Below the pieces are notes generated by a model, which was given only the letters and a program-made list of their open reading frames with translations, was not told the origin of the DNA and did not search any database. Positions 1-10,672 of a DNA stretch of 64,000 nt are shown piece by piece (position 1 is the first letter of the stretch; the number at the start of each line of letters is the position of its first letter). A program made the position numbers and the translations under genes. Source of the stretch: Methylobacterium durans (GTDB taxonomy: Bacteria; Pseudomonadota; Alphaproteobacteria; Rhizobiales; Beijerinckiaceae); contig NZ_CP029550.1 of the NCBI RefSeq assembly GCF_003173715.1, positions 372,001 through 436,000 on the forward strand, given 5' to 3'.

Positions 1-1299
1 GTGGAGGCCGATCGCGAGGATCAGAACCATCGCGAGGGCGCCGATGCCGCGGGTGGCGATCGAGATCGGAAGGGCCGCCGAGATGCCGGAATTCAGCGCC
101 TCGATCGATTTCGTGACCGTGATCACGGTCGCGATGCCGACGGCGAGGCGCCGGACCCGGAAGGCCGCCGCGTCACTGACGGGGGCCGGGCGCCACGACG
201 GCTTGTCGGGCGACAGAAGCCCGTCGCAGAGCGCCTCCACGAAGGCAATGAAGGCTAGGCCGCCGAGGATCGAGCCCGCCACCGGCAGAAGGCGCGACGG
301 CAGCAGATCGGTGGCGTCGAGGGCGTAGTACACGGCGTAGCTGCCCACCACCGCCGGCACCGTGCCGAGCAGGATGACGCGCCACGCGCCGAGGAGCCGC
401 TGACGTCGGGTCGGGTCGTTCTTCGTCTCGTCGCGGCGACCGAAACGCGGCGCGATATTGCGGCGCCCGAAATACAGGGCCACGGAGACGCCGAAGGCGA
501 CGCCGAGCAGGAGAAGATTCGGCAGCGTGCCGTTGCGCCCGAAAAGGAGCAGGATGTCGGACAGCGCACTCTGGAGAGCCCGCAGGTCACGCGGCATGTC
601 CGCGGTGACGCGGGTCCACAGGGTTGGCGTGAGAAGTCCCTGCGACCGCTCGAACAGACCCTTGGTGAAGGCCTCGCGACGGCGATTGGAGATCCGGTCG
701 ACGATCTGGTCGCTCTGGACGAGGAGCGAGCGGGCCAGGCGCTGGGTCTCGTCGATGCGCGCGACGGCTGCCTCGCGCTCGACGCGCTCCTGGGTGACCT
801 CGGCGCTCTCCTCGACGTCCTTCGGCTTTGGGCCGAGCTGGGTCAGGCGCTCGCGCGAGGCCTCGAGCGGCGCGTCGAGCCGGTCGACGATGGTGCGGAT
901 CTCGTCGGCGACCGGGGTGATGCCCTCGCGGATGCGGGATAGATCGACCGCGGTCAGATTCGGGCGGCCGAGATCCTTTTCGCGCTGCGTGAGGTCGGCC
1001 TTGGCCGCGTCGAGCTTCGCCCGCACGGCCTTCAAAGCCTCCGACATCTCCGGCTTCGGCGGCGCTGGCTTGGTATCCGCGGGTTTGGCGTCCGAGGGCT
1101 TCTGCTCGGCAGGCTTGTCGCCGGGCTTGGCCTCGGCCGGCTTCGCGGCTTCTCTCGGCCCCGCCTGTGGCTTGGCCTGCTCGGATGGCGGGACGGCTTG
1201 TTGTGCCGGCGCAGCAACCGGCGCGAGCAGTGCGGCGGCCAGCAGGGCGGCGAGAGCCGCGAGGCGCGGTCTACCGCGGGTCAGCGGGCTTCGGCTCAT
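1..1299 (-). CDS. DUF3772-type mechanosensitive channel, N-terminal part (cut by window edge)
   Basis: The minus-strand frame is open for 433 codons from an ATG at 1299 to the window edge, so the C-terminal channel domain is missing. It starts with a signal-like stretch rich in Leu and Ala, then a Pro/Lys/Ala-rich linker (about residues 35-70), then a charged, partly coiled-coil domain (about 75-225), then several hydrophobic helices. This is the layout of periplasmic-domain (DUF3772) MscS-family channels, which open under membrane tension to release solutes. GAAAGG lies 6 bases upstream of the chosen ATG; a second in-frame ATG two codons earlier sits too close to it. The family call comes from recognition of the layout, and the MscS core cannot be checked here. 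Confidence 0.7.
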   Translation of the reverse strand, partial: MSRSPLTRGRPRLAALAALLAAALLAPVAAPAQQAVPPSEQAKPQAGPREAAKPAEAKPGDKPAEQKPSDAKPADTKPAPPKPEMSEALKAVRAKLDAAKADLTQREKDLGRPNLTAVDLSRIREGITPVADEIRTIVDRLDAPLEASRERLTQLGPKPKDVEESAEVTQERVEREAAVARIDETQRLARSLLVQSDQIVDRISNRRREAFTKGLFERSQGLLTPTLWTRVTADMPRDLRALQSALSDILLLFGRNGTLPNLLLLGVAFGVSVALYFGRRNIAPRFGRRDETKNDPTRRQRLLGAWRVILLGTVPAVVGSYAVYYALDATDLLPSRLLPVAGSILGGLAFIAFVEALCDGLLSPDKPSWRPAPVSDAAAFRVRRLAVGIATVITVTKSIEALNSGISAALPISIATRGIGALAMVLILAIGLH

Positions 1300-1908
1300 G
1301 AGCATCCTTTCTCGATTCGCGCCTGGCGCCAGGGCCTCTCGGTCCAGCACGGGCACGGCCTCGCGGCCCCGGGCCGAATGAGGCGGGAAGCGGCGCGGCG
1401 CGCGTGAGCAGCGACGTCGCGGAGCAGATCTGATCGTTGCGGCCGATCCATAATGCGAAAGCGCGGCGCTGCCCACCCGTGGCCTGCATTGCGCTGAGCG
1501 AGGCCGCGGCTGCCTGTGGGTGCGTCCTCGCGGCCGGGCGGCAAACCTTCACAACGGTGTCACGCTGATATTACACTAAGCCCCGATGGACAGGGCCTTT
1601 TCGTCTCGTAGCGAGGAGGTGGCGCTGAACCGGATCCGCGTTCAGCCCCGCCAGGACCTGGGCGTCTCCGCCCAGCGCGGTCGCCGTGAGCGGCCGAACC
1701 CCGCCCCGTCTCCCGTTGGTAGAGACCTGCCGCCCGAGGCGCTGAGCGCCCGGTTCGGCTGTCGCCCACGGCTGGTCCCGGCCGCCCGCTCTGCCGGGTC
1801 CAGCGCCCGCGCGAGACGGAGGGCGGCCATCTTTCATCATCCCGGGACAGCGCGCCGGCCGATCCCCGCGCGTTGTCCCCTGCATCAGCCGTTCCGAGAG
1901 TAGCGCCG
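1300..1908. other. gene-free stretch between divergent genes
   Basis: About 600 bases lie between the divergent channel gene and the HNH gene. Reading frames here are short and of arginine/alanine-rich shadow composition. I see no tRNA, terminator or repeat. An AT-richer patch at about 1560-1580 could hold a promoter, but no clear -35/-10 pair stands out. Confidence 0.5.
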
Positions 1909-2457
1909 ATGATGGACCTCCAAACCCTCGTCCTGAACGCGGATTACCGGCCGCTCTCCTACAATCCGCTCTCGCTCTGGTCCTGGAAGGATGCCTTCAC
2001 CGCCCTCTTCCTCGATCGCGTCACCCTGGTGGCGAGCTACGACGTCGAGGCGCGCTCGCCGAGCCGCTCGCTCCGGGTTCCGAGTGTGGTGGCGCTGAAG
2101 AATTACGTGACGCTGGCCCGCACCCCCGCCTTCACGCGCTACAACATCTACCTGCGCGACGGATTTTCCTGCCAGTATTGCGGACTGCGCCTGCCATCCG
2201 GTGGGCTCACCTTCGACCATGTGGTGCCGCGCTCCCGCGGTGGCCTGTCGAGCTGGGAGAACGTCGTCGCCGCCTGCTCGCCCTGCAATCTGCGCAAGGC
2301 CAACCGGACCCCGGCCGAGGCAGACATGCCGCTCCTGAACGCGCCGCGCCGGCCCACGCGCTACGAGCTTCACCACCGGCAGCCCGAGTTCGACCACCGG
2401 CAATATCACCACACCTGGCTCGATTACCTGTACTGGGACAGCGAGCTGGACAGCTGA
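1909..2457 (+). CDS. HNH endonuclease family protein
   Basis: A 182-residue protein with a classic zinc-finger HNH nuclease core in its C-terminal half: paired cysteines C88/C91, the catalytic DHVVPRS segment at about 103-109, and a second pair C123/C126 followed by N and K. The N-terminal 80 residues (beginning with LQTLVLNADYRPLSY) are the usual extension of this family in alphaproteobacteria. HNH proteins of this kind cut or nick DNA with a metal ion; the substrate of this subfamily is not known. The start is the ATG pair at 1909/1912 with GAGAG 8 bases upstream; a longer in-frame start at 1873 has no ribosome site. Confidence 0.9.
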   Translation: MMDLQTLVLNADYRPLSYNPLSLWSWKDAFTALFLDRVTLVASYDVEARSPSRSLRVPSVVALKNYVTLARTPAFTRYNIYLRDGFSCQYCGLRLPSGGLTFDHVVPRSRGGLSSWENVVAACSPCNLRKANRTPAEADMPLLNAPRRPTRYELHHRQPEFDHRQYHHTWLDYLYWDSELDS

Positions 2458-2460
2458 GGC

Positions 2461-2781
2461 TCAGGGCTGCGGGAAGCGTGCCGGCGGCTCGTTGTACATC
2501 GGGAGTGCGGCCTTGCGCGGCAGGTATGCCCGCACGATCACGGGCGGCGCGACCACGGCCGGCGGGCGGTAGCGCGGATCGCGGTAGGCGATATTCGGAG
2601 GCAGGATCGGTCGCGCGTGACGCCGGTGGACGAGACGTGCCGGCGGGCGCTCGCGCAGCCTGTATCCGCCGGGCCTATCGTCAGCGGCAACCGGCAAGCA
2701 GATCACCTGCGCGAGAATAGCGGCTGCCGCCACCATGCCGCCAAGGCGCAACGCCGCGCCCGAAACCGAATGGTGCGCCAT
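2461..2781 (-). CDS. small secreted basic protein, function unknown
   Basis: 106 residues. It begins with a probable signal peptide (hydrophobic MVAAAAILAQVICLPVAA around residues 15-33, cleavage after AA likely), followed by a proline- and arginine-rich mature part with PP, RYRPP and PPARF segments. GGAGAA stands 6 bases before the ATG. I recognise no domain. It lies 3 bases after the convergent HNH gene and 35 bases downstream of the outer-membrane protein gene on the same strand, so it may be co-transcribed with that gene. A periplasmic or surface location is inferred from the signal sequence only. Confidence 0.65.
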   Translation of the reverse strand: MAHHSVSGAALRLGGMVAAAAILAQVICLPVAADDRPGGYRLRERPPARLVHRRHARPILPPNIAYRDPRYRPPAVVAPPVIVRAYLPRKAALPMYNEPPARFPQP

Positions 2782-2816
2782 ACCGGCTTCTCCCGTCTCG
2801 CGCGATCTCGAATGGG

Positions 2817-3758
2817 TCAGAACTTCACGGCCGCGCCGCCGCGGACGGTGTTGAGATTCGCCTTGTGGCCGTCGAAGTCGTTGAAGAGTACATACTGGTA
2901 CTCGGCACGCAGGAGGAGATTCTGCGTCAGCGCGTATTCGAGACCGGCGCCGAGGGTGATGCCGCCGACGGTTTTGGTCTTCGCGACCACCGCGAGCGCG
3001 GTCGGGTCATCCGGGATGGTCTGCACACCCTGGCCGGCCGGCGTCGACCGAATGCCGGGATAGGCCTGATTGAAGCTGCGATAGCCGTGGTTTGTCACGT
3101 AGGCGGGGCTGCCCGACGTGAGTTGCTGGTTGGCCTGATAGGTCCCCTGATTGTAGCCGTAGTTCTGCACCGTGACAGCGTCGGTGATATTCGCCCGACC
3201 GATCGCGAATCCGCCGGTCACGAACGGCATGAAATTGCCGATCGCGTATCCGGCGCGGCCCCGGATCGTCCCATAATCCTCGATTTTCGTCGTCGACGTG
3301 CCCGCGAGATACACCTCTTCCCGCATCCCGCCGCTGGTCGAGAAGGCTCGCGCGATCTCGTTGAAGCTGCTGCTCTGCTTCCCAAAGCGTGTGTAATCGA
3401 CCTCAAGGCCGAGGACCGTCTCATCGAACTGGAAATTGTAGCCCGCGAAGGCGCCGAAACTCGTCCCTTCGACCCTCTGCGATCCGGTCGTCAGAAGGGA
3501 CGAGACGCTGAACTCACTCTCGATGTCGCGTCGCCGGAAATAATTGGCCAAGGTCGGCTGGAAGACGCTGGAGTAGGAGTGGCTCGCCGAGGTGTAGCCG
3601 GCATGCGCTCCGAAATAGAGGCCGCTCCAATCGACGAGAGGCACCGCGGGCTCATATTCCGGCCCGCGCAGGACGCCGTAATCCAAGTCGGCGGCGTTCG
3701 CGGCGTTGAGGCCGAACAGGCCGAGGGCCACCAGCACAGGAATGGTGACGGTACGCAT
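2817..3758 (-). CDS. outer-membrane beta-barrel protein (opacity/Omp25-like)
   Basis: A 313-residue protein with an Ala-rich signal peptide ending NAANAA, then alternating beta-strand sequence with motifs of the OmpA/Omp25-like barrel superfamily: WSGLYFGAHAGY near the N-terminus, YNFQFDETVLGLEVDYTRFG in the middle, RGRAGYAIGNFMPFVTGGFAIG, and a last strand of LRAEYQYVLFNDFDGH type. The C-terminus is VKF, the terminal aromatic residue expected for barrel insertion. The ATG at 3758 has GGGGAA 7 bases upstream and leaves a normal signal peptide; an in-frame start 11 codons earlier would spoil it. The protein is probably a structural outer-membrane protein with no specific known ligand. Confidence 0.85.
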   Translation of the reverse strand: MRTVTIPVLVALGLFGLNAANAADLDYGVLRGPEYEPAVPLVDWSGLYFGAHAGYTSASHSYSSVFQPTLANYFRRRDIESEFSVSSLLTTGSQRVEGTSFGAFAGYNFQFDETVLGLEVDYTRFGKQSSSFNEIARAFSTSGGMREEVYLAGTSTTKIEDYGTIRGRAGYAIGNFMPFVTGGFAIGRANITDAVTVQNYGYNQGTYQANQQLTSGSPAYVTNHGYRSFNQAYPGIRSTPAGQGVQTIPDDPTALAVVAKTKTVGGITLGAGLEYALTQNLLLRAEYQYVLFNDFDGHKANLNTVRGGAAVKF

Positions 3759-4089
3759 CGGATTCTTCCCCAGGGCAGCAAAACGACTCACCGTGCCGCT
3801 CCCTCAAGGCATTGATAGCCTAGTAACCTTAATGCTCCGTTGCGCTAAGCCACTGCGCGATGTCCTGATAAGATTATCGGGAGGCAGAACGGCAGCTAGA
3901 TCCAGGCCGCGATCTCGGTCGGCGGTGCGATCCGGTGTCTGTGCTGGCAAAATCGCCGCTCGGCAAATATTGCCGGGTCGTGATGCTTGCAGCTCTCGGC
4001 GTAACTGGGAGCAATTCGGCATCATTGCAAAAAGAAAACGGCGCGGATCCTGTCCGCGCCGTCCTCGTCCAGTTCGGACGGGATGTTTT
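3759..4089. other. intergenic region between two outer-membrane protein genes
   Basis: Contains the promoter region of the downstream barrel gene and, at its far end, the terminator listed separately. No gene was found: the frames across it are short and lack ribosome sites. Confidence 0.5.
4029..4062 (-). terminator. rho-independent terminator of the outer-membrane protein gene
   Basis: A perfect 10-bp stem (4038-4047 paired with 4053-4062) with a 5-base loop. On the minus strand it is followed by TTTTCTTTTT. It lies 28 bases after the stop of the barrel gene starting at 5061. Confidence 0.9.
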
Positions 4090-5061
4090 TCAGTACTTCC
4101 GCACCAGGGGTCCCGGAGCCGGCTGGTAATCGGCCATCAGCGGCGGCAGCGGGGCCGCGGCGACGCCGCCGAGCAGGTAGCGGAAGCCGACCTTCACGTC
4201 GTGCGCCTCGATGCTCTTGGTCTTGTACACGCCGAGCGAGCCGCCTCCGCAAGCCTTGGTGAGTTCGCAATCCTCGACCCCGACGCCGCTCTTGGCGCTG
4301 CCGAGATTCAGGTAGCGGTAGGCGATTTCCATCTTCAGGTTCGGCGTCACGTCGAAGCCGAGACCGGCATGGAGCGCCCAGGCGAAGCTCGTCGTTGTAT
4401 CCGACTTGTAATAGGCGCCGATCGTCTTGTTGTAGCTCGCCACCGGATTCACCAGCGTGACGTAGAGCGGCTCGCTGACGTTGCCGGAAACATGCGTGCC
4501 CGAGATGGTGTTGAAGGCGACGCCGACGCCGCCGCCGACGAACGGCGTCACGCCGTACCACGTGCCCAGATCGAAGTAGCCGTTGGCGAGCACGACCGCT
4601 GAGTCGAAGTTGCCCTTCGCCGTCTCGTTGACGTTGCCCCGCAGGTTTGCCGCGCCGCATCCGCAGGGATCGGCCACGCCGGTGTCGTACTCGAAATGGT
4701 GGCGGGCGCTGAACCCGTTCGAGAACCGGTACTCGCCCGTCACGTCACCGCGCAGGAAGGCGTTGAACTGGTAGCCGACGCCGACGCCCGCGAAGGCGCC
4801 GCTGCCGTATCCGGCATTCTGGTAGTAGCGCTCGTTGTCGTAGGTGTACTTGTCGCCGTACGCGACGAATTCCTTGCTGTGATAGAGGCTGGCGCCGACG
4901 TCGCCGCGCAGATACCAGCCGCCCCCGACCTCGATGGGAGGCGCGACCGGCGGAGGGGGCGGAGGCGGGAGCAAGTCTGCGGCCTGTGCGAGGCAAGGCG
5001 CGCCGACGCTCGCGACGAGCGTGAGGGAGCGCGCCAAGGCTTGAAGCTTGGAGCGGGCCAT
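4090..5061 (-). CDS. outer-membrane beta-barrel protein with polyproline N-terminus
   Basis: 323 residues: a signal peptide (to about residue 28, ending AQAA), a run of eight prolines, then a beta-barrel. Strand-like segments include GGGWYLRGDVGASLYHS, GVGVGYQFNAFLRGDVTGEY, YGVTPFVGGGVGVAFN, LHAGLGFDVTPNLKMEIAYRY and KVGFRYLLGG. The polyproline linker after the signal peptide is common in outer-membrane proteins of methylobacteria and bradyrhizobia. The cysteines near the middle (CGCG) and at ECEL...KACGG could form loop disulphides. It has its own strong terminator and a perfect CtrA-type box upstream, so it is probably monocistronic and possibly cell-cycle regulated. The precise role is unknown. 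Confidence 0.85.
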   Translation of the reverse strand: MARSKLQALARSLTLVASVGAPCLAQAADLLPPPPPPPVAPPIEVGGGWYLRGDVGASLYHSKEFVAYGDKYTYDNERYYQNAGYGSGAFAGVGVGYQFNAFLRGDVTGEYRFSNGFSARHHFEYDTGVADPCGCGAANLRGNVNETAKGNFDSAVVLANGYFDLGTWYGVTPFVGGGVGVAFNTISGTHVSGNVSEPLYVTLVNPVASYNKTIGAYYKSDTTTSFAWALHAGLGFDVTPNLKMEIAYRYLNLGSAKSGVGVEDCELTKACGGGSLGVYKTKSIEAHDVKVGFRYLLGGVAAAPLPPLMADYQPAPGPLVRKY

Positions 5062-5139
5062 AAGTTTTCCTTCACTCGGTCGTGTGCCGGAAGCTTGTCG
5101 TGCCGGCTCTGATGACGGAGCGACTCTGGCCGAAAGGTC

Positions 5140-5154
5140 TTAAACCGCGCTTAA
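5140..5154. promoter_or_regulatory. CtrA-type box TTAA-N7-TTAA upstream of the outer-membrane protein gene
   Basis: TTAA at 5140-5143, seven bases, then TTAA at 5151-5154, overlapping the palindrome TTAACGTTAA (5151-5160). This matches the consensus of the alphaproteobacterial cell-cycle regulator CtrA exactly and lies about 80 bases before the start at 5061. In DNA this GC-rich a chance match is rare. Binding is inferred. Confidence 0.5.
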
Positions 5155-5305
5155 CGTTAAATCTTATCCTTGCCGGACCGTTGTCTTGCCGGAGAGAAAT
5201 CCTGCATCGGTGAGGAATGCGATCCGCACCAGGGACGAAAGCCGGTCTCGCGCGTTGGCTCCGCAGACCGATCCGCTCCCCGCGAGCACGCCACGGAACC
5301 CGATC

Positions 5306-5548
5306 ATGACGCGCCTGTTCATCGCCCGGATCCGATCGGCGCAGGGCGAGCGCCCGCTGGTCACGGTTCGGGCCGCGGCGGAGGGTGAGGCCCGCCTGTT
5401 CCTGGAAGCACATTACCCCGACGATGCGGTCGAGGCGGTGGTCGAGCCCGAGGAGTGGGTGTCGGACGCCGATACCGGCACCGCCCCTGGCGACATCCGC
5501 GAGCAGGTGGGGGTCTGGTGGCCGGCTTCCGCGGAACCGCGCCTCTGA
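5306..5548 (+). CDS. small acidic protein, function unknown
   Basis: 80 residues starting MTRLFIARIRSAQGERP, with an acidic C-terminal half (PEEWVSDADTG, GDIREQVGVWW). It reads like a compact soluble domain; there is no signal peptide or membrane segment. The ATG at 5306 was chosen over an in-frame start 40 codons earlier because the upstream part is Arg/Ser/Pro-rich and poorly protein-like. It ends 12 bases before the YjbR-like gene on the same strand and is probably co-transcribed with it. No function can be given. Confidence 0.6.
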   Translation: MTRLFIARIRSAQGERPLVTVRAAAEGEARLFLEAHYPDDAVEAVVEPEEWVSDADTGTAPGDIREQVGVWWPASAEPRL

Positions 5549-5560
5549 CGGAGCCCTCGC

Positions 5561-5899
5561 GTGCTGCCCGAGGACGTTCGCGCGCTCTGCCTCATGCTGC
5601 CCGGCACGATCGCGGGCGCCCATATGGGCAACCCGGATTTCCGCGTCGGAGGTCGGATCTACGCGACGCTCTGGGTCGAGGAAGAGCGGATCGTGCTTCG
5701 CCTGGTCCCGGAACAGCAGGCGCTGCTGATCGAGGCGGAGCCCGATCTGTTCGCGCCGGTGCCGGGCGCCTGGGGACGCCGCGGCTGGACGAATCTCGAT
5801 CTGCCGGAGGCCGACGAGGAGACGTTGCGCGGCGCGCTCCTCGCGGCGTGGCAGGCGACGGCGCCGCCCAACCTCGTCGCCGCCCAGGAGCCTGCCTGA
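5561..5899 (+). CDS. MmcQ/YjbR family protein
   Basis: 112 residues with the layout of the MmcQ/YjbR (CyaY-like fold) family: an N-terminal helix with LCLMLPGT, the GNPDFRVGGRIYATLW strand pair at about 23-38, then KL-type segments replaced here by RIVLRLVPEQQALLIEAEPDLF, and GRRGWTNLDLPEADEETL near 75-95, the conserved GW..V.L segment of the family. Members are small proteins proposed to bind DNA, without an established function. Translation starts at a GTG 12 bases after the preceding small gene, which suggests coupling. Confidence 0.8.
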   Translation: MLPEDVRALCLMLPGTIAGAHMGNPDFRVGGRIYATLWVEEERIVLRLVPEQQALLIEAEPDLFAPVPGAWGRRGWTNLDLPEADEETLRGALLAAWQATAPPNLVAAQEPA

Positions 5900-5903
5900 C
5901 TCC

Positions 5904-7244
5904 TCAGGCCGCCACCCGGGTCACGGCGTCGACGACCTCGTCCACCACCTCGGTGACGAGGCTGCGGTCGTCGCCCTCGGCCATCACGCGGATGACGGGC
6001 TCGGTGCCGGACGGCCGGATGACGAGGCGGCCCGAATTGCCGAGCCGCTCGCGGGCATTCTCGATCGCGGTCACCACCGCTTCCTGGCGCAGGGGCTCAC
6101 CCGAGCGGTAGCGCACGTTCTTGAGGATCTGCGGCAGCGGCTCGAAGCAGTGGCAGACCTCGCTCACCGGACGCTCCTGACGCTTCACGACGCTGAGGAG
6201 CTGGAGAGCCGCCACCAGACCATCCCCGGTCGTGGCGTAGTCAGACATGATGATGTGGCCCGACTGCTCACCCCCGAGATTGTAGCCGTGCTCGCGCATG
6301 TGCTCGAGCACGTAGCGGTCGCCCACCGCCGTGCGGGCGAGGCTCAGCCCGATGCCGCCGAGATACCGCTCGAGACCGAGATTCGACATGATGGTCGCGA
6401 CGAGCCCCGGTTGGGTGAGGCGGTCGTCCTCCTTCCAGGAGCGGGCGACGACGGCCATGAGCTGGTCGCCGTCGACGATGTGCCCCTTCTCGTCGACGAT
6501 GATCACGCGGTCGGCATCGCCATCGAGCGCGATGCCGATGTCGGCGCGCAATTCCCGGACCTTGCTGACGAGGGCGGCGGGCGCGGTCGAGCCGACGTCC
6601 CGGTTGATGTTGAAGCCGTCGGGATCGACGCCGATCGAGATCACCTCGGCCCCGAGTTCCCACAGGGTCTCCGGCGCGACGCGGTAGCCCGCCCCGTTCG
6701 CGCAATCGACCACGACGCGCAACCCGTCGAGGGTCACGTGGCGCGGGAGCGTCCGCTTGGCGAACTCGATGTAGCGGGCGTGCACGCTCTCGATGCGCTT
6801 GGCGCGGCCGAGATCGTGCGAGCCCGCGAGGCGCTTGTGCAACTCGCCGTCGATGAGCGCCTCGATGGCGCGCTCCACCTCGTCGTTGAGCTTGAACCCG
6901 TCGGGCCCGAACAGCTTGATGCCGTTATCCTCGTAGGGGTTGTGCGAGGCGGAGATCATGACGCCGAGATCGGCGCGCATCGAGCGCGTCAGCATCGCGA
7001 CGGCCGGCGTCGGCATCGGGCCGAGCAGCAGTACGTCCATGCCTACAGAGGTGAAGCCTGCGACGAGCGCCGTCTCGATCATGTAGCCCGAGAGGCGCGT
7101 ATCCTTGCCGATGACGACCCGGTGCCGGTAATCACCCCGCTGGAAGACGAGGCCGGCGGCCTGACCCACCTTGAGGGCCAGTTCGGGCGTGATGACCCCG
7201 TTGGCGCGTCCCCGGATGCCGTCCGTCCCAAAGTACTTGCGCAC
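5904..7244 (-). CDS. glmM: phosphoglucosamine mutase GlmM
   Basis: 446 residues, the normal length for GlmM, which converts glucosamine-6-phosphate to glucosamine-1-phosphate for UDP-GlcNAc, peptidoglycan and lipopolysaccharide synthesis. Visible marks are the N-terminal [13 protein letters not shown], the phosphoserine active site [13 protein letters not shown] at about residue 100, the metal-binding DGDADR loop near 240, and the phosphate-binding [14 protein letters not shown] near the C-terminus. The start is a GTG at 7244 with GGAGG 5 bases upstream; the 50 extra in-frame codons before it have no family match. It is the last gene of pal-cpoB-tilS-ftsH-glmM, 210 bases after ftsH. Confidence 0.97.
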   Translation of the reverse strand: MRKYFGTDGIRGRANGVITPELALKVGQAAGLVFQRGDYRHRVVIGKDTRLSGYMIETALVAGFTSVGMDVLLLGPMPTPAVAMLTRSMRADLGVMISASHNPYEDNGIKLFGPDGFKLNDEVERAIEALIDGELHKRLAGSHDLGRAKRIESVHARYIEFAKRTLPRHVTLDGLRVVVDCANGAGYRVAPETLWELGAEVISIGVDPDGFNINRDVGSTAPAALVSKVRELRADIGIALDGDADRVIIVDEKGHIVDGDQLMAVVARSWKEDDRLTQPGLVATIMSNLGLERYLGGIGLSLARTAVGDRYVLEHMREHGYNLGGEQSGHIIMSDYATTGDGLVAALQLLSVVKRQERPVSEVCHCFEPLPQILKNVRYRSGEPLRQEAVVTAIENARERLGNSGRLVIRPSGTEPVIRVMAEGDDRSLVTEVVDEVVDAVTRVAA

Positions 7245-7408
7245 CTGCGCCTCCGCGTCGCCCACAGATATCGTGGCCGCCAACCTAGCAGCTTTCGCAG
7301 GGCGGGAGGCGCCGAGATTCGGTGGTAGTGAATCGTAGCTATCGGCGTGAGCGCTCTGCTTGAAAGGCGGTCGCAATATGGCGGAACGAGCCATATGGGG
7401 AACGAGAA

Positions 7409-7432
7409 AGGGCGCCCCGAACGGGACGCCCT
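7409..7432 (-). terminator. hairpin terminator after ftsH
   Basis: A 10-bp stem with one mismatch (7409-7418 with 7423-7432) and a 4-base loop, followed on the minus strand by TTTCTCGTT. The U-tract is short, so some read-through into glmM is possible. Confidence 0.6.
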
Positions 7433-7454
7433 CTTTGAGGTCAGGTGATCCGCC

Positions 7455-9373
<1,919 letters not shown>

Positions 9374-9377
<4 letters not shown>

Positions 9378-10536
9378 CGATCAATCCTTGGCGAGTGCGG
9401 GTCCCCTGCCCCGGACCCCTTGCCCGACGCGGCGGGATCATCCTCGCACTCCGGGCCAATGTAGGTGGCGGGGTCCCCTTGCCAAGTAACTCGCAAGGCG
9501 GTTCGGGCGCTCCGGTCGTCGCGGTCCCGCGCCGCCGCTCCGGCGCCGGCGAGAGGGTGATGTCGCCGTTGCGCGCGACATCGACGATTAGTCCCCGAAG
9601 CGTGCGCCGCGCCGGCCGCCCGGCCTTCACAGCCGGCAGCAGCGTATCGAGAGTCAGCCGCTCCAGACGCTCCAGGCGCCGCGGCCCCTCGGCGCCCGCC
9701 GCATCCATCGCGCGCTCGATCAGCCGGAGCGTCACCGCTTCCGGGTGCCCGATCAGACCCGAGCCGGACAGGCGAAATCCGCCCTCCGGCGAGGACAGGC
9801 GGAGCGCGGCCAGGCGTTCTCGGGCGGCACCTTGCAGGGCGGCTTCATCCCGCGCGGCCCGTTCCGCCAGTCGCACGAGGCGGCCGGTATTCAGGCCCTC
9901 GCGGGCGAGCTCGGGCATCAACCGGCGCAGGCGCGCGCGGGTGAAGCGCTCATCGGCATTCGAGGGATCATGCAGGTAGGCGATGTGCCGGTCCTCGCAC
10001 CACGCGACGAGCTCGGCCTTCGGGATCCCCAAAAACGGACGCACGAGACGCAGGCCGCGGCCGAGAGTGCGTTCCGGTCGCATCCCGGCGAGCCCGGCGA
10101 GCCCGCTCCCAGCGAACAGCCGCATCAGCACTGTCTCGGCCTGGTCGTCGAGCGTGTGCGCCGTGAGCAGGAGGCTGGCTCCGACCTCCGCGGCGAAGGC
10201 CGCGAGGAGCCGGTAGCGGGCGGCGCGCGCCGCGGCCTGGATGCCGGATGCGGGCCGCGCCCCGGTGTCCCAGGCTAGGATTCGATGGGGAAGACCGAGC
10301 CCGTCCGCGGCCCGTCCTACCGCGGCCGCCTCCGCCTGCGATTCCGGCCTCAGGCCGTGGTCGACCGTGGCGACATGCAGCCGCCCGGTCGCGCAGGCAG
10401 CGGCGGCGTGCATCAGGGCCGTGGAATCGGGGCCGCCCGAGACTCCCAGGACCGCCCTCGAGCGCGTCTCGGACAGCACGGCCTCGAGGGTTGCCGCGAT
10501 CCGTTGGTCGCGCTCATCGCCTGTGTCGTGCCTCAT
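9374..10536 (-). CDS. tilS: tRNA(Ile)-lysidine synthase TilS, one-base frameshift near the 3' end
   Basis: TilS attaches lysine to C34 of the AUA-reading tRNA-Ile. The N-terminal PP-loop ATPase is clear: SGGPDST at about residue 34, VDHGLRPES, and [16 protein letters not shown]. The C-terminal half is the usual weakly conserved tRNA-binding part. The uninterrupted frame runs past the ftsH start to 9259, giving an odd basic tail. Adding one G to the G-run at about 9475-9480 instead gives a tail containing [17 protein letters not shown] and a TGA at 9374-9376 that overlaps the ftsH ATG (ATGA), typical of coupled genes. The 119-base overlap is therefore probably an indel artefact. The start is ATG 10536; a GTG two codons earlier is also possible. 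Confidence 0.9.
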
Positions 10537-10672
10537 CGTCACGATGCGCCGCCCGATCGTGCCCGCCGAAGAGGGCGGAAGACGCCCCGGCTCCCATTAG
10601 CGTCATTCGAGCGGTGAAAGCGCGAAATGTCGAACCCGTGACCCGCGCGCCGTTCCTCCGCGCGACGGGGCC

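Noticed and set aside
458..1381. 307-codon plus-strand frame opposite the channel gene
   Set aside because: Ser/Arg/Ala-rich shadow; the minus strand has a signal peptide, linker and membrane helices.
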